Below are positions 1 through 10,442 of a DNA stretch of 64,000 bases, in pieces (within the stretch, counting starts at the first letter, position 1; each line of letters begins with the position of its first letter). The notes under the pieces were generated by a model, which was given only the letters and a program-made list of their open reading frames with translations, was not told the origin of the DNA and did no database searches. The position numbers and the translations under genes are program-made. The stretch is from Citrobacter freundii (GTDB lineage Bacteria > Pseudomonadota > Gammaproteobacteria > Enterobacterales > Enterobacteriaceae). Where the stretch lies: the NCBI RefSeq assembly GCF_011077955.1, contig NZ_JAALBX010000003.1:310001-374000 (forward strand), written 5' to 3'.

Positions 1-836
1 AATATGTCATCGGCCACCTCTGCTCATCCTCTACGCAGCCTGCGTCCGATATCTACGAAGATGAAGGCATTTTGATGATAACGCCAGGGGCGACTAACCC
101 GGAACTGACCCAGCGCGGTTATCAAATGATTATGCGCACCGCTGGACTGGACTCCGCGCAGGGGCCAACGGCGGCGAAGTATATTCTGGAAACCGTCAAA
201 CCTCAGCGTATCGCTATCCTTCATGACAAACAGCAGTATGGCGAAGGCCTGGCGCGCGCCGTACAGGACGCGCTGAAAAAAGGCGGCGCCAACGTGGTGT
301 TCTTTGACGGCATCACAGCGGGGGAGAAAGATTTCTCAGCGCTGTTGTCTCGTCTGCAAAAAGAAAATATCGATTTCGTTTACTACGGCGGTTACTACCC
401 GGAGATGGGCCAGATGTTGCGCCAGGCGCGCGGGATCGGCCTGAAAACCCAGTTTATGGGCCCGGAAGGCGTCGGTAACGCGTCACTGTCCAATATCGCA
501 GGCGATGCAGGCGAAGGGATGCTGGTAACGATGCCGAAACGCTATGACCAGGAAGCCTCGAACAAAACGATCGTGGATGCCCTGAAAGCTGACAAGAAAG
601 ACGCCAGCGGGCCGTACGTGTGGATCACCTATGCCGCCGTACAGTCACTGGCAACCGGGATGGAAAGAAGCGGTTCAAAAGAACCGGCTGACATTATTAA
701 GGACTTAAAAGAGCACGGCGCGCAGACCGTGATTGGGCCGCTGAACTGGGATGAAAAAGGCGATCTGAAGGGATTTGATTTTGGTGTATTCCAGTGGCAT
801 GCCGACGGGTCATCAACCAGCGTTAGCCAACGGTAA
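1..836 (+). CDS. livK: LivK leucine-specific periplasmic binding protein, 5' truncated by the window edge
   Basis: C-terminal three quarters of the periplasmic solute receptor that hands leucine to the LivHMGF ABC importer. The frame is open from base 3 (first full codon Tyr) to TAA at 834-836, so the true start lies outside the window. Visible blocks typical of LivK/LivJ are [39 protein letters not shown] and [25 protein letters not shown] and the ending [10 protein letters not shown] point to LivK rather than LivJ (which I recall as PAATAPEL and FDWHANG). The last residues (SSTSVSQR) differ from the shorter E. coli tail I remember (SSTAAK). livH follows 34 bases downstream, the usual livKHMGF order. 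Confidence 0.95.
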   Translation, partial: YVIGHLCSSSTQPASDIYEDEGILMITPGATNPELTQRGYQMIMRTAGLDSAQGPTAAKYILETVKPQRIAILHDKQQYGEGLARAVQDALKKGGANVVFFDGITAGEKDFSALLSRLQKENIDFVYYGGYYPEMGQMLRQARGIGLKTQFMGPEGVGNASLSNIAGDAGEGMLVTMPKRYDQEASNKTIVDALKADKKDASGPYVWITYAAVQSLATGMERSGSKEPADIIKDLKEHGAQTVIGPLNWDEKGDLKGFDFGVFQWHADGSSTSVSQR

Positions 837-870
837 ATTGCTGACCTGAACAAGAGAAAAAGGTTACGTT

Positions 871-1797
871 ATGTCCGAGCAGTTCCTCTATTTTTTACAG
901 CAAATGTTTAATGGCGTCACGCTGGGGAGTACCTATGCGCTGATCGCCATCGGCTACACCATGGTGTACGGCATTATCGGCATGATCAACTTCGCCCACG
1001 GCGAGGTATACATGATCGGCAGCTACGTCTCCTTTATGATCGTCGCCGCGCTGATGATGATGGGTATCGACGCTAACTGGTTACTGGTGGGCGCGGCCTT
1101 TGTCGGGGCGATTGTTATCGCCAGCGCCTATGGCTGGAGTATCGAACGGGTGGCGTACCGTCCGGTGCGTAGCTCTAAGCGCCTGATTGCGCTGATTTCC
1201 GCCATCGGGATGTCAATCTTCCTGCAAAACTACGTCAGCCTGACGCAAGGCTCGCGCGACGTGGCGCTGCCGAGCCTGTTTAACGGCCAGTGGCTGGTGG
1301 GCAGCAGTGAAAACTTCTCCGCGTCTATCACTACCATGCAGTTGGTAATCTGGGTCGTAACCTTCCTGGCGATGCTGGCGCTAACGCTGTTTATTCGCTA
1401 CTCCCGTATGGGCCGCGCCTGCCGCGCCTGCGCGGAAGATTTGAAAATGGCCAGTCTGCTTGGCATTAACACCGATCGCGTAATTTCGCTAACGTTCGTC
1501 ATCGGCGCCGCCATGGCGGCGGTCGCGGGCGTCTTGTTAGGGCAGTTCTACGGCGTTATTAACCCGTATATCGGTTTTATGGCGGGCATGAAAGCCTTTA
1601 CCGCAGCGGTGCTTGGCGGCATTGGCAGTATTCCTGGCGCGATGATAGGCGGCCTAATTCTGGGGCTTACCGAAGCGCTGACCTCCGCTTATCTGAGTAC
1701 GGAATATAAAGATGTGGTGTCCTTCGCACTGTTGATTGGCGTCTTGCTGGTAATGCCTACCGGTATTCTGGGCCGTCCGGAGGTAGAGAAAGTATGA
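871..1797 (+). CDS. livH: LivH branched-chain amino acid ABC permease
   Basis: Inner-membrane permease subunit that pairs with LivM to form the channel of the high-affinity leucine (LivK) and Leu/Ile/Val (LivJ) importer. 308 residues, the same length as E. coli LivH. It is hydrophobic throughout with about eight membrane segments, and carries the family signature [20 protein letters not shown] near residues 27-46. An AGG-containing ribosome site lies just before ATG 871. The stop overlaps the livM start by four bases (ATGA), indicating translational coupling. Confidence 0.97.
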   Translation: MSEQFLYFLQQMFNGVTLGSTYALIAIGYTMVYGIIGMINFAHGEVYMIGSYVSFMIVAALMMMGIDANWLLVGAAFVGAIVIASAYGWSIERVAYRPVRSSKRLIALISAIGMSIFLQNYVSLTQGSRDVALPSLFNGQWLVGSSENFSASITTMQLVIWVVTFLAMLALTLFIRYSRMGRACRACAEDLKMASLLGINTDRVISLTFVIGAAMAAVAGVLLGQFYGVINPYIGFMAGMKAFTAAVLGGIGSIPGAMIGGLILGLTEALTSAYLSTEYKDVVSFALLIGVLLVMPTGILGRPEVEKV

Positions 1798-3074
1798 AAC
1801 CGATGCATTTCGTTATGGCGCTGCTGTCTGCCGTGATGTTCTTCGTGCTGGCAGGCGTAATGATGGGCGTTCAATTGAGCCTGTCAGGCACAAAACTGGT
1901 GGTGGATACCGCGTCGGTTATTCGCTGGGAGTGGATTGCGATTGGAACGGCAGTGGTATTTTTATTCCAACTGATGCGTCCTTTCGTTCAGAAAAGCTTC
2001 AAAAAAGTCTCCGGGCCGAAGTTTATTTTACCCGCGATTGATGGCTCGACGCCGAAACAAAAACTGTTTCTGCTGGCGCTTCTGGTGCTGGCCGTCGTCT
2101 GGCCGTTTGTGGTGTCCCGCGGGACGGTGGATATCGCTACCCTGACCATGATTTACGTGATCCTCGGTCTTGGGCTGAATGTGGTGGTGGGGCTTTCCGG
2201 CCTGCTGGTGCTGGGTTACGGCGGTTTTTACGCCATCGGCGCGTATACCTTTGCGCTGCTTAACCACTATTACGGCCTCGGTTTCTGGACCTGTTTACCG
2301 CTGGCGGGCATGGTAGCGGCGGCGGCCGGCTTCCTGTTGGGCTTCCCGGTACTGCGTCTGCGCGGTGACTATCTGGCGATTGTGACCCTGGGCTTTGGTG
2401 AAATTGTTCGTATTCTGCTGCTTAATAACACCGAAGTGACCGGTGGGCCGAACGGCATCAGCCAGATCCCAAAACCGACTTTGTTTGGTCTGGAGTTTAA
2501 CCGGGCGCCGCGTGAGGGCGGCTGGGATACCTTCAGCAATTTCTTCGGCATGAAGTACGACCCAAGCGATCGAATTATTTTCCTCTATTTGGTCGCGCTG
2601 CTGCTGGTGGTCATTACGCTGTTTGTGATTAACCGTCTCCTGCGTATGCCGCTCGGCCGAGCCTGGGAAGCGCTGCGTGAAGATGAAATCGCCTGCCGTT
2701 CTCTTGGGTTGAACCCGACGCGCATCAAGCTGACCGCCTTTACTATCAGCGCCGCGTTCGCAGGATTCGCCGGTACGCTGTTCGCCGCACGTCAGGGGTT
2801 TGTCAGCCCGGAATCCTTTACTTTCGCCGAATCGGCATTCGTGCTGGCGATCGTGGTACTGGGCGGCATGGGCTCGCAGTTCGCGGTTATTCTGGCAGCG
2901 ATTCTGTTGGTGGTGTCGCGCGAGCTGATGCGTGATTTCAATGAATACAGCATGCTGATGCTGGGCGGTTTGATGGTGCTGATGATGATCTGGCGTCCGC
3001 AAGGGCTGCTGCCGATGACGCGTCCGCAGTTGAAATTAAAGCGTGGGCACGTTGAAGAAGGAGAGAAAGCATGA
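1794..3074 (+). CDS. livM: LivM branched-chain amino acid ABC permease
   Basis: Second inner-membrane permease subunit of the LIV importer. 426 residues, one longer than I recall for E. coli. The N-terminal third carries the enteric-specific extension with extra membrane segments. The conserved permease core includes [30 protein letters not shown] and the cytoplasmic coupling stretch [19 protein letters not shown] near residues 297-315. Start and stop codons both overlap neighbours by ATGA, so livH, livM and livG are translationally coupled. Confidence 0.97.
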   Translation: MKPMHFVMALLSAVMFFVLAGVMMGVQLSLSGTKLVVDTASVIRWEWIAIGTAVVFLFQLMRPFVQKSFKKVSGPKFILPAIDGSTPKQKLFLLALLVLAVVWPFVVSRGTVDIATLTMIYVILGLGLNVVVGLSGLLVLGYGGFYAIGAYTFALLNHYYGLGFWTCLPLAGMVAAAAGFLLGFPVLRLRGDYLAIVTLGFGEIVRILLLNNTEVTGGPNGISQIPKPTLFGLEFNRAPREGGWDTFSNFFGMKYDPSDRIIFLYLVALLLVVITLFVINRLLRMPLGRAWEALREDEIACRSLGLNPTRIKLTAFTISAAFAGFAGTLFAARQGFVSPESFTFAESAFVLAIVVLGGMGSQFAVILAAILLVVSRELMRDFNEYSMLMLGGLMVLMMIWRPQGLLPMTRPQLKLKRGHVEEGEKA

Positions 3075-3838
3075 GTCAGCCGATTTTAAATGTTGAAGGC
3101 CTGATGATGCGTTTTGGCGGCCTGCTGGCGGTCAACAATGTCTCTCTGGAACTGCGCGAACACGAGATTGTGTCGCTCATTGGCCCGAACGGCGCCGGTA
3201 AAACCACGGTGTTCAACTGTCTGACCGGTTTCTATAAGCCGACCGGCGGCAGCATTATGCTCCGCGATAAGCATCTTGAGGGCCTGCCGGGCCAGCAAAT
3301 CGCGCGTATGGGCGTGGTGCGTACTTTCCAGCATGTGCGTCTGTTCCGCGAAATGACGGTGATTGAAAACCTGCTGGTGGCGCAACATCAGCAGTTAAAA
3401 ACGGGGCTGTTTTCCGGCCTGCTGAAAACCCCGGCGTTTCGTCGTACTCAGGCTGAAGCGCTTGATCGCGCCGCCACCTGGCTTGACCGCATCGGGCTGT
3501 TGCCGCACGCAAACCGCCAGGCCAGTAACCTTGCTTATGGCGATCAGCGCCGTCTGGAGATTGTGCGCTGCATGGTGACCCAGCCGGAAATCCTGATGCT
3601 GGATGAACCGGCAGCGGGCCTGAACCCGAAAGAAACCAAAGAGCTTGATGAGCTTATCGTCGAGTTGCGCGATCACCACAACACCACCATTCTGCTGATT
3701 GAGCATGATATGAAGCTGGTGATGGGGATTTCCGATCGTATTTACGTTGTGAATCAGGGGACGCCGCTTGCCAACGGTACGCCGGAGCAGATCCGTAATA
3801 ATCCTGATGTAATCCGTGCTTATCTGGGCGAGGCATAA
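3071..3838 (+). CDS. livG: LivG branched-chain amino acid ABC ATPase
   Basis: One of two cytoplasmic ATPases that drive LIV import, working with LivF on LivHM. 255 residues. Walker [10 protein letters not shown] is near residues 38-46. In place of the canonical LSGGQ is [11 protein letters not shown], a known feature of this subfamily. Walker [13 protein letters not shown] and the switch region [11 protein letters not shown] follow. The start overlaps livM (ATGA); livF starts one base after the stop. Confidence 0.97.
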   Translation: MSQPILNVEGLMMRFGGLLAVNNVSLELREHEIVSLIGPNGAGKTTVFNCLTGFYKPTGGSIMLRDKHLEGLPGQQIARMGVVRTFQHVRLFREMTVIENLLVAQHQQLKTGLFSGLLKTPAFRRTQAEALDRAATWLDRIGLLPHANRQASNLAYGDQRRLEIVRCMVTQPEILMLDEPAAGLNPKETKELDELIVELRDHHNTTILLIEHDMKLVMGISDRIYVVNQGTPLANGTPEQIRNNPDVIRAYLGEA

Positions 3839-3839
3839 G

Positions 3840-4553
3840 ATGGAAAAAGTTATGTTGTCTTTTGACAACGTCAGCGCCCACTACGGCAAAATCCAGGCGC
3901 TGCACGATGTGAGTTTGCAGATTAAACAGGGTGAAATCGTGACCCTTATCGGCGCCAACGGCGCGGGGAAAACGACGCTACTCGGCACGCTGTGCGGCGA
4001 TCCGCGCGCCACCAGCGGGCGTATTGTGTTCGATGGCAAAGATATTACCGACTGGCATACCGCGAAAATCATGCGTGAAGCGGTGGCGATCGTACCGGAA
4101 GGGCGGCGCGTCTTTTCCCGTATGACCGTGGAAGAGAACCTGGCGATGGGCGGCTTTTTTGCCGATCGCCATCAGTTCCAGGAGCGTATCGAGCGGGTTT
4201 ATCAGCTCTTTCCACGTCTGCATGAACGCCGCATCCAGCGTGCGGGTACCATGTCCGGCGGTGAGCAGCAGATGTTGGCGATTGGCCGCGCGCTGATGAG
4301 TCAACCGCGTTTGCTACTGCTGGATGAGCCGTCGCTGGGCCTCGCGCCCATCATTATTCAGCAGATTTTCGATACCATCGAACAACTGCGCGAAGAAGGG
4401 ATGACCATCTTCCTGGTGGAGCAAAACGCCAACCAGGCGTTGAAGCTCGCCGATCGCGGTTATGTGCTGGAGAACGGTCACGTCGTGCTCTCCGATACCG
4501 GCGATGCGCTACTGGCGAACGAAGCGGTGCGCAGCGCGTATTTGGGCGGATAA
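3840..4553 (+). CDS. livF: LivF branched-chain amino acid ABC ATPase
   Basis: Second ATPase of the LIV importer, 237 residues. Walker A GANGAGKTT, signature MSGGEQQML and Walker B LLLDEPSLGLAP are visible, followed by the switch histidine-equivalent LVEQNANQAL. I chose ATG 3840 (MEKVMLSFDN) rather than an in-frame upstream codon at 3816, because it gives the usual family length and sits one base after the livG stop. It is the last gene of livKHMGF; an intrinsic terminator follows at once. Confidence 0.97.
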   Translation: MEKVMLSFDNVSAHYGKIQALHDVSLQIKQGEIVTLIGANGAGKTTLLGTLCGDPRATSGRIVFDGKDITDWHTAKIMREAVAIVPEGRRVFSRMTVEENLAMGGFFADRHQFQERIERVYQLFPRLHERRIQRAGTMSGGEQQMLAIGRALMSQPRLLLLDEPSLGLAPIIIQQIFDTIEQLREEGMTIFLVEQNANQALKLADRGYVLENGHVVLSDTGDALLANEAVRSAYLGG

Positions 4554-4570
4554 CTGTGTAATGAATGAAA

Positions 4571-4594
4571 AAGGAGCCGCATGGCTCCTTTTTT
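4571..4594 (+). terminator. Intrinsic terminator of the liv operon
   Basis: Perfect 8-bp stem AAGGAGCC / GGCTCCTT with a GCAT loop, followed by a run of T, 17 bases after the livF stop. Confidence 0.93.
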
Positions 4595-4803
4595 GTACGT
4601 TCTATTGGCGCTATTTATTACGTTACTGTTTCTTAAGCGCAATGGGAAAACGCTTCCCGCCGACCCGGCATTTGTCGATGTAACGGTGGCGGCGGCAGGG
4701 CAACTTTGCCTTGAGAAGATAGCCCGTCAGTTACGACGGTCATTGTTTTCGCCATCATTTCGTCATCTCTCCATCATGCAGGCGACATCTCTCCGGCATC
4801 TTG

Positions 4804-4843
4804 CTGTCACTATTTTGTAATCAAAAGGTTATTTTTCTGTCAT
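4804..4843 (+). promoter_or_regulatory. PhoB box region upstream of ugpB
   Basis: CTGTCACTATTTTGTAAT at 4804-4821 fits the two-half-site Pho box (a CTGTCA-type 7-mer, four AT-rich bases, a second 7-mer). A further CTGTCAT at 4837 is two 11-bp turns after the second half-site. The E. coli ugp operon is a known PhoB regulon member, so phosphate-starvation control is expected. The rest of the livF-ugpB gap shows no convincing gene. Confidence 0.7.
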
Positions 4844-4918
4844 TCGAGCGTGTCATGTTACCTCGCGAGCATAAAACGCGTGATTTCGCGCATCCGGCAC
4901 AACAAGAGAGATAACCGC

Positions 4919-6232
4919 ATGACATCGTTACGTACAGCTTCAGCTCTGGCGATTGGGATGGCGTTTGCCAGTCAAACTTTCGCCGCCACCACCATTCCGT
5001 TCTGGCACTCTATGGAAGGCGAATTGGGTAAAGAGGTGGAATCTTTAGCGCAACGCTTTAACCAGACTCACCCGGATTACCAGATTACCCCGGTTTATAA
5101 AGGCAACTACGAGCAGAGCCTGGCGGCGGGGATTGCGGGATTTCGTACCGGGAATGCGCCTGCCATTTTGCAGGTGTATGAAGTGGGAACTGCGACCATG
5201 ATGGCATCGAAAGCCATCAAGCCGGTGTACGAGGTATTTAGCGACGCGGGCATTAAATTTGATGAATCTCAGTTTGTGCCGACGGTGTCGGGTTATTACA
5301 CCGATGCGAAAAGCGGGCATCTGCTGTCACAGCCGTTTAACAGCTCAACGCCGGTACTTTATTACAACAAAGACGCCTTCAAAAAGGCTGGTTTAGACCC
5401 GGAGCAGCCACCGAAAACCTGGCAGGAACTGGCGGACTATACCGCGAAGCTCAAAGCCGCCGGGATGAAGTGTGGTTACGCCAGCGGCTGGCAGGGCTGG
5501 ATCCAGATTGAAAACTTCAGCGCCTGGCATGGTTTGCCGGTTGCGACCCAGAACAACGGTTTTGACGGCACCAACGCCGTACTGGAATTCAATAAACCGG
5601 AGCAAGTGAAACATATCGCCTTGTTGCAAGACCTCAACAAGAAAGGGGATTTCACTTACTTTGGCCGTAAAGATGAAGCCACCGAGAAGTTTTATAACGG
5701 CGATTGCGCCATCACCACCGCTTCATCCGGATCGCTTGCCGATATTCGTCACTACGCCAAATTCAACTACGGCGTAGGGATGATGCCGTATGACGCCGAT
5801 GTCAAAGGCGCGCCGCAAAACGCCATCATCGGCGGGGCCAGCCTGTGGGTGATGCAGGGTAAAGACAAAGAAACCTATAAAGGCGTGGCGGAGTTTCTTG
5901 AATTCCTGGCGAAGCCGGAAAATGCGGCCGAATGGCACCAGAAAACCGGTTATCTGCCGATTACCAAAGCAGCGTATGACCTGACCCGTAAGCAGGGCTT
6001 CTATGATAAAAACCCGGGCGCCGATATCGCCACGCGTCAGATGCTGAACAAGCCACCGTTGCCGTACACCAAAGGCCTGCGTTTGGGCAATATGCCGCAG
6101 ATCCGCACCGTGGTGGACGAAGAACTGGAAAGCGTCTGGACCAATAAGAAAACGCCTCAGCAGGCACTGGATTCCGCCGTTGAGCGCGGTAACCAGTTGC
6201 TGCGTCGCTTCGAACAATCCACGAAATCCTGA
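4919..6232 (+). CDS. ugpB: UgpB sn-glycerol-3-phosphate periplasmic binding protein
   Basis: Periplasmic receptor for sn-glycerol-3-phosphate and glycerophosphodiesters that feeds the UgpAEC importer. 437 residues. A Sec signal peptide ([22 protein letters not shown], cleavage about residue 22-23) precedes the mature start [18 protein letters not shown] 4919 was chosen over the longer frame from 4850 because it begins the signal peptide directly and gives the E. coli length. It lies behind PhoB boxes. A terminator-like hairpin separates it from ugpA, fitting higher expression of the binding protein than of the membrane subunits. Confidence 0.97.
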   Translation: MTSLRTASALAIGMAFASQTFAATTIPFWHSMEGELGKEVESLAQRFNQTHPDYQITPVYKGNYEQSLAAGIAGFRTGNAPAILQVYEVGTATMMASKAIKPVYEVFSDAGIKFDESQFVPTVSGYYTDAKSGHLLSQPFNSSTPVLYYNKDAFKKAGLDPEQPPKTWQELADYTAKLKAAGMKCGYASGWQGWIQIENFSAWHGLPVATQNNGFDGTNAVLEFNKPEQVKHIALLQDLNKKGDFTYFGRKDEATEKFYNGDCAITTASSGSLADIRHYAKFNYGVGMMPYDADVKGAPQNAIIGGASLWVMQGKDKETYKGVAEFLEFLAKPENAAEWHQKTGYLPITKAAYDLTRKQGFYDKNPGADIATRQMLNKPPLPYTKGLRLGNMPQIRTVVDEELESVWTNKKTPQQALDSAVERGNQLLRRFEQSTKS

Positions 6233-6242
6233 TAACACTTCG

Positions 6243-6279
6243 CCCCTCACGCTGGCCGCGCGCCGGGTGAGGGGTTTTT
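6243..6279 (+). terminator. Attenuating hairpin between ugpB and ugpA
   Basis: CCCCTCAC (6243-6250) pairs with GTGAGGGG (6267-6274), followed by five T. The genes on both sides are co-directional parts of one transporter, so it probably works as a partial terminator and/or 3'-end stabiliser of ugpB mRNA. Confidence 0.75.
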
Positions 6280-6292
6280 ATTGAGTAACGCT

Positions 6293-7180
6293 ATGTCTTC
6301 ATCACGCCCGGTATTCCAGTCAGGCTGGTTGCCGTATCTGCTGTTACTGCCCCAACTTGCCATTACGGTAGTGTTTTTTATTTGGCCTGCCGGAGAGGCA
6401 CTCTGGTACTCAGTGCAAAGCGTCGATCCGTTCGGTTTATCCAGTGAGTTTGTCGGTCTCGATAACTTCCGACAATTACTCAGCGATAGCTATTATTTGG
6501 ACGCCTTCTGGACCACCCTAAAATTCAGCGCCATGGTGACCTTTTTCGGCCTGATCAGCTCGCTGTTTTTCGCCGCGCTGGTGGATTACGTTGTCCGCGG
6601 CAGTCGCTTGTATCAAACGTTGCTGCTGCTGCCCTACGCCGTAGCGCCAGCTATTGCCGCCGTGCTGTGGATTTTCCTGTTTAATCCCGGACGTGGGTTG
6701 CTTACCCACTGGCTTGAACTCATGGGGTATTCATGGAATCACGCCCAGAACAGCGGGCAGGCGATGTTTCTGGTGGTGTTCGCCTCGGTGTGGAAGCAGA
6801 TCAGTTATAACTTTCTGTTTTTCTTCGCCGCGCTTCAGTCCATTCCCCGTTCTCTGGTGGAAGCGGCGGCCATTGACGGCGCCGGGCCGATACGACGCTT
6901 CTTTAAACTGTCGTTGCCGTTGATCGCCCCGGTGAGTTTTTTTCTGCTGGTGGTGAATCTGGTTTACGCCTTCTTCGATACCTTCCCGGTTATCGACGCC
7001 GCCACCGCAGGGGGGCCTGTGCAGGCCACCACCACGCTTATCTACAAAATCTACCGCGAAGGCTTTGCCGGGCTGGATTTATCGGCGTCGGCGGCGCAGT
7101 CAGTCGTCCTGATGGCGCTGGTTATTGTGCTGACGGTGGTGCAGTTCCGCTATGTTGAAAAAAGGGTGCGATACCAATGA
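6293..7180 (+). CDS. ugpA: UgpA glycerol-3-phosphate ABC permease
   Basis: Inner-membrane permease of the Ugp importer, MalF-like, six predicted membrane segments, 295 residues. The EAA loop [24 protein letters not shown], which contacts the ATPase UgpC, lies near residues 195-218. ATG 6293 ([15 protein letters not shown]) matches the start I recall from E. coli. A TTG at 6281 in the same frame has a better-placed GAGGGG, but that stretch is the 3' arm of the attenuator hairpin, so the start is not certain. Stop overlaps the ugpE start (ATGA). Confidence 0.94.
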   Translation: MSSSRPVFQSGWLPYLLLLPQLAITVVFFIWPAGEALWYSVQSVDPFGLSSEFVGLDNFRQLLSDSYYLDAFWTTLKFSAMVTFFGLISSLFFAALVDYVVRGSRLYQTLLLLPYAVAPAIAAVLWIFLFNPGRGLLTHWLELMGYSWNHAQNSGQAMFLVVFASVWKQISYNFLFFFAALQSIPRSLVEAAAIDGAGPIRRFFKLSLPLIAPVSFFLLVVNLVYAFFDTFPVIDAATAGGPVQATTTLIYKIYREGFAGLDLSASAAQSVVLMALVIVLTVVQFRYVEKRVRYQ

Positions 7181-8022
7181 TAGAACACCGTCGTGGGCTG
7201 GATATCTTCAGCCATTGCATGTTGGTCCTCGGTATCATTGTGATCCTGTTCCCGCTGTATGTGGCCTTTGTGGCCGCGACGCTTGATAACAAGGCGGTAT
7301 TCGAGACCCCGATGACGCTCATACCCGGCGGGCATCTCTGGGAAAATCTGAGCGATATCTGGCGACATGGCGTGGGCGTTAACAGCGCGCCATTCGGCCT
7401 GATGTTATTTAACAGCCTGGTCATGGCGCTGACCATTACGGTTGGCAAAATCGCGGTGTCTATCCTGTCGGCATTCGCCATTGTGTGGTTCCGCTTTCCG
7501 CTGCGTAATCTCTGTTTCTGGATGATTTTCATCACCCTGATGCTGCCGGTGGAAGTGCGTATTTTTCCAACTGTCGACGTTATCGCAAATCTGAAACTGC
7601 TCGACAGCTATACCGGGTTGACGCTGCCGTTAATGGCATCCGCCACCGCGACGTTTCTGTTCCGCCAGTTCTTTATGACACTGCCTGACGAGCTGATTGA
7701 AGCCGCGCGTATTGATGGCGCTTCGCCGATGCGCTTTTTTTGGGACATCGTGCTGCCGCTTTCCCGCACCAATCTGGCGGCGCTGTTTGTGATTACTTTT
7801 ATCTACGGCTGGAACCAGTATTTGTGGCCGCTACTGATTATTAACGACGTGAATTTAGGCACCGCCGTGGCGGGTATTAAAGGCATGATTTCAACCGGCG
7901 AGGGCAGCACGCAATGGAATCAAGTGATGGCAGCGATGCTGCTGACGCTTATTCCGCCGGTAGTGATTGTGTTAGTGATGCAGCGTGCGTTTGTACGTGG
8001 CCTGGTTGACAGTGACAAATAG
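7177..8022 (+). CDS. ugpE: UgpE glycerol-3-phosphate ABC permease
   Basis: Partner permease of UgpA, MalG-like, 281 residues as in E. coli. Six hydrophobic segments, with the EAA coupling loop [23 protein letters not shown] near residues 173-195. The start overlaps the end of ugpA by ATGA; ugpC begins nine bases after its stop. Confidence 0.97.
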   Translation: MIEHRRGLDIFSHCMLVLGIIVILFPLYVAFVAATLDNKAVFETPMTLIPGGHLWENLSDIWRHGVGVNSAPFGLMLFNSLVMALTITVGKIAVSILSAFAIVWFRFPLRNLCFWMIFITLMLPVEVRIFPTVDVIANLKLLDSYTGLTLPLMASATATFLFRQFFMTLPDELIEAARIDGASPMRFFWDIVLPLSRTNLAALFVITFIYGWNQYLWPLLIINDVNLGTAVAGIKGMISTGEGSTQWNQVMAAMLLTLIPPVVIVLVMQRAFVRGLVDSDK

Positions 8023-8031
8023 AGAAGACAC

Positions 8032-9099
8032 ATGGCTGGATTAACATTACAGGCTGTCACCAAAAGCTGGGACGGCAAAACGCAGGTGATAAAACCGCTG
8101 ACCGTAGAAGTGGCAGACGGGGAGTTTATCGTGATGGTAGGCCCGTCGGGCTGCGGAAAATCCACCTTACTGCGCATGGTGGCCGGGCTTGAACGCGTGA
8201 CCAGCGGCGACATTTGGATCGATAATCAGCGTGTGACCGAACTTGAGCCAAAAGCGCGCGGTATAGCAATGGTCTTTCAGAACTACGCGCTCTATCCGCA
8301 CATGAATGTGGAAGAGAATATGGCGTGGGGACTGAAAATCCGCGGTATGGGCAAAGGTCATATTGAGGCGCGGGTGAACGAAGCGGCGCGGATCCTGGAG
8401 CTGGATGGTTTACTCAAGCGCCGACCGCGCGAGTTGTCCGGCGGGCAGCGCCAGCGTGTGGCGATGGGGCGTGCAATCGTACGCGATCCGGCGGTATTTT
8501 TGTTCGATGAGCCGCTTTCCAACCTCGACGCTAAGCTGCGGGTGCAAATGCGCCTGGAGTTACAGCAACTCCATCGCCGCCTGAAAACCACCAGTTTGTA
8601 CGTCACCCACGATCAGGTGGAAGCCATGACGCTGGCGCAGCGGGTAATGGTGATGAACAAAGGCATCGCCGAGCAAATCGGGACGCCGGTGGAGGTCTAT
8701 GAGCGGCCCGCATCGCGTTTTGTGGCAAGCTTTATCGGCTCACCCGCCATGAATTTGCTGGAAGGGCGTCTTAACGTGATGGGCACCCAATTTGATATGG
8801 ACGGCATGAGTTTGCCGCTGGGCTCGCGGCATCTGGCGCTTGCCGGGCGCGTGGTCACGCTGGGTATCCGCCCCGAGCATATTGAGTTAAGCTCACAGGC
8901 CGCAGGCGGCGTACCGTTTATCGTAGAAACGCTGGAAATGCTGGGGGCGGATAACCTGGCGCATGGGCGTTTTGGCGAGCAAAAAGTGGTGGTGCGTCTT
9001 GCCCATCAACACCGACCTGCGGCGGGTTCAACCCTCTGGTTGCATTTGCCGCCAGAGTGTCTGCACTTTTTCGATGGTGAAACAGGACAACGTCTATGA
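8032..9099 (+). CDS. ugpC: UgpC glycerol-3-phosphate ABC ATPase
   Basis: ATPase of the Ugp importer, MalK-type, 355 residues. Walker [10 protein letters not shown] near residues 37-45, Q-loop [10 protein letters not shown], signature [14 protein letters not shown] and Walker [12 protein letters not shown] are present, then the C-terminal regulatory OB-like domain ([10 protein letters not shown]). An AGAAGACAC stretch precedes ATG 8032. The stop overlaps the start of ugpQ (ATGA), coupling import to hydrolysis of the substrate. Confidence 0.97.
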   Translation: MAGLTLQAVTKSWDGKTQVIKPLTVEVADGEFIVMVGPSGCGKSTLLRMVAGLERVTSGDIWIDNQRVTELEPKARGIAMVFQNYALYPHMNVEENMAWGLKIRGMGKGHIEARVNEAARILELDGLLKRRPRELSGGQRQRVAMGRAIVRDPAVFLFDEPLSNLDAKLRVQMRLELQQLHRRLKTTSLYVTHDQVEAMTLAQRVMVMNKGIAEQIGTPVEVYERPASRFVASFIGSPAMNLLEGRLNVMGTQFDMDGMSLPLGSRHLALAGRVVTLGIRPEHIELSSQAAGGVPFIVETLEMLGADNLAHGRFGEQKVVVRLAHQHRPAAGSTLWLHLPPECLHFFDGETGQRL

Positions 9100-9836
9100 A
9101 TAACTGGCCTTACCCTGCCATTGTCGCCCATCGGGGCGGCGGAAAGCTGGCGCCCGAAAATACCCTGGCAGCTATCGACACCGGCGCCCATTACGGGCAT
9201 ACCATGATTGAATGTGACGCCAAACTTTCCCGGGATGGACAGATCTTTTTACTGCATGACGATACCCTTGAACGTACCAGCAACGGCTGGGGCATTGCCG
9301 GCGATCTGGACTGGGATGACCTGCTAAAAGTGGATGCGGGAAGCTGGTACAGCGGCGCTTTCAAAGGTGAGCCGTTGGCGCTGCTGAAAGATGTCGCGGC
9401 GCGTTGCCGGGAACACGGCATGATGGCGAATATCGAGATTAAACCCACCACCGGGCTTGATGCGCAAACCGGTAAAGCGGTGGCGCTGGCGGCCCGTGAA
9501 GAGTGGCAGGGGATGACGGCGCCGCTGCTGTCGTCTTTTTCTGTAGAGGCGCTTGAAGCCGCGCAACAGGCTGCGCCGGAATTACCGCGTGGCTTACTGC
9601 TCGATGAGTGGCGGAGTGACTGGCGCGAGCTGACGTCACGCCTTGGCTGCGTGTCGATTCACGTAAACCATAAATTGCTGGATGAAGCGCGTGTGGCGGC
9701 AATCAAAGACGCTGGCTTAAAAATCCTCGTCTATACCGTCAACGACCCCCAGCGCGCCGCAACCCTGCTGCGCTGGGGCGTTGACTGTATTTGTACCGAT
9801 CGCATTGATGAGATTGGCCCACACTTTCAGGGCTAA
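9096..9836 (+). CDS. ugpQ: UgpQ cytoplasmic glycerophosphodiester phosphodiesterase
   Basis: Hydrolyses glycerophosphodiesters taken up by UgpBAEC to glycerol-3-phosphate and an alcohol. 246 residues, GDPD TIM barrel. The diagnostic blocks are [16 protein letters not shown] near residues 11-26, [27 protein letters not shown], and IEIKP. No signal peptide, in line with the cytoplasmic enzyme. Last gene of the ugp operon; it runs toward yhhA on the other strand with a seven-base gap and no clear terminator between. Confidence 0.97.
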   Translation: MNNWPYPAIVAHRGGGKLAPENTLAAIDTGAHYGHTMIECDAKLSRDGQIFLLHDDTLERTSNGWGIAGDLDWDDLLKVDAGSWYSGAFKGEPLALLKDVAARCREHGMMANIEIKPTTGLDAQTGKAVALAAREEWQGMTAPLLSSFSVEALEAAQQAAPELPRGLLLDEWRSDWRELTSRLGCVSIHVNHKLLDEARVAAIKDAGLKILVYTVNDPQRAATLLRWGVDCICTDRIDEIGPHFQG

Positions 9837-9843
9837 TTCAGCA

Positions 9844-10320
9844 TTACGGTCCAATAGTTTTCAACGGAACATTCGGTTGCGGCATGCTCGTCACGCCTTG
9901 ATTACTTAGCGTGCCGTTATTTTGCCGCAACATATCGCCGTTCGTTTTATTCGACAGCATATGCTGTTGATTATTCAGCATTCTGTCCTGACCGGTCGCG
10001 CCGTTGTTCAACATACTGCCGCTGGTATTGGGCAGAACCTGCTGCGTTTGCGGGTTAAGCTCGCCCGGCGCGGATCCTTGGATGCGCTGGGTATTGTTGT
10101 TGATTTGCGATTCCAGATGCTGCTGCTGAACCCGGGTCTGGGTTTGCAGTTGTTGATTCAACATACCTTTCTGCTGGATTTGTTGGCTTTGCATCTGGTT
10201 TTGCATCCGCTGCTCGCTTGGATTGACGAACCCCGGTTGATTCGGGTTATTCAACACATTAATCGGCTGCGCAAAGCTACAGGGCGACAGGAGTGCCGCC
10301 AGAATTAACAGTTTTTTCAT
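9844..10320 (-). CDS. yhhA: YhhA, Gln/Asn-rich secreted protein of unknown function
   Basis: DUF2756-type small protein seen next to ggt and ugpQ in enterics. 158 residues: a signal peptide ([17 protein letters not shown]), then a low-complexity body rich in Gln and Asn (many QQ/NN pairs), ending [10 protein letters not shown]. There are three successive ATG codons; I chose the last (10320) because AGGAGG at 10329-10334 is then eight bases away, while the first is too close. Function unknown; envelope location inferred from the signal peptide. Confidence 0.9.
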   Translation of the reverse strand: MKKLLILAALLSPCSFAQPINVLNNPNQPGFVNPSEQRMQNQMQSQQIQQKGMLNQQLQTQTRVQQQHLESQINNNTQRIQGSAPGELNPQTQQVLPNTSGSMLNNGATGQDRMLNNQQHMLSNKTNGDMLRQNNGTLSNQGVTSMPQPNVPLKTIGP

Positions 10321-10442
10321 CATCATTCCTCCTCGTGAAGGATAGTGTAAGTTTACTCGCTTTCCGGCATGACAATGATCTTTTAAGAGTTGTGAACCAG
10401 GATTAAGCGGGGGACGAGCCCCGTTAAACCCGGAGAACAACA

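Noticed and set aside
2295-3002. 235-codon minus-strand frame opposite livM
   Set aside because: Gln/His/Arg-rich antisense shadow of a hydrophobic membrane protein gene.
4581-4820. 79-codon open frame after livF
   Set aside because: It begins inside the liv terminator, overlaps the PhoB box, and the second half is low-quality sequence with no family resemblance.
9922-10308. 128-codon plus-strand frame opposite yhhA
   Set aside because: Mirror of the Gln/Asn-rich yhhA coding sequence; yhhA has the signal peptide and ribosome site.
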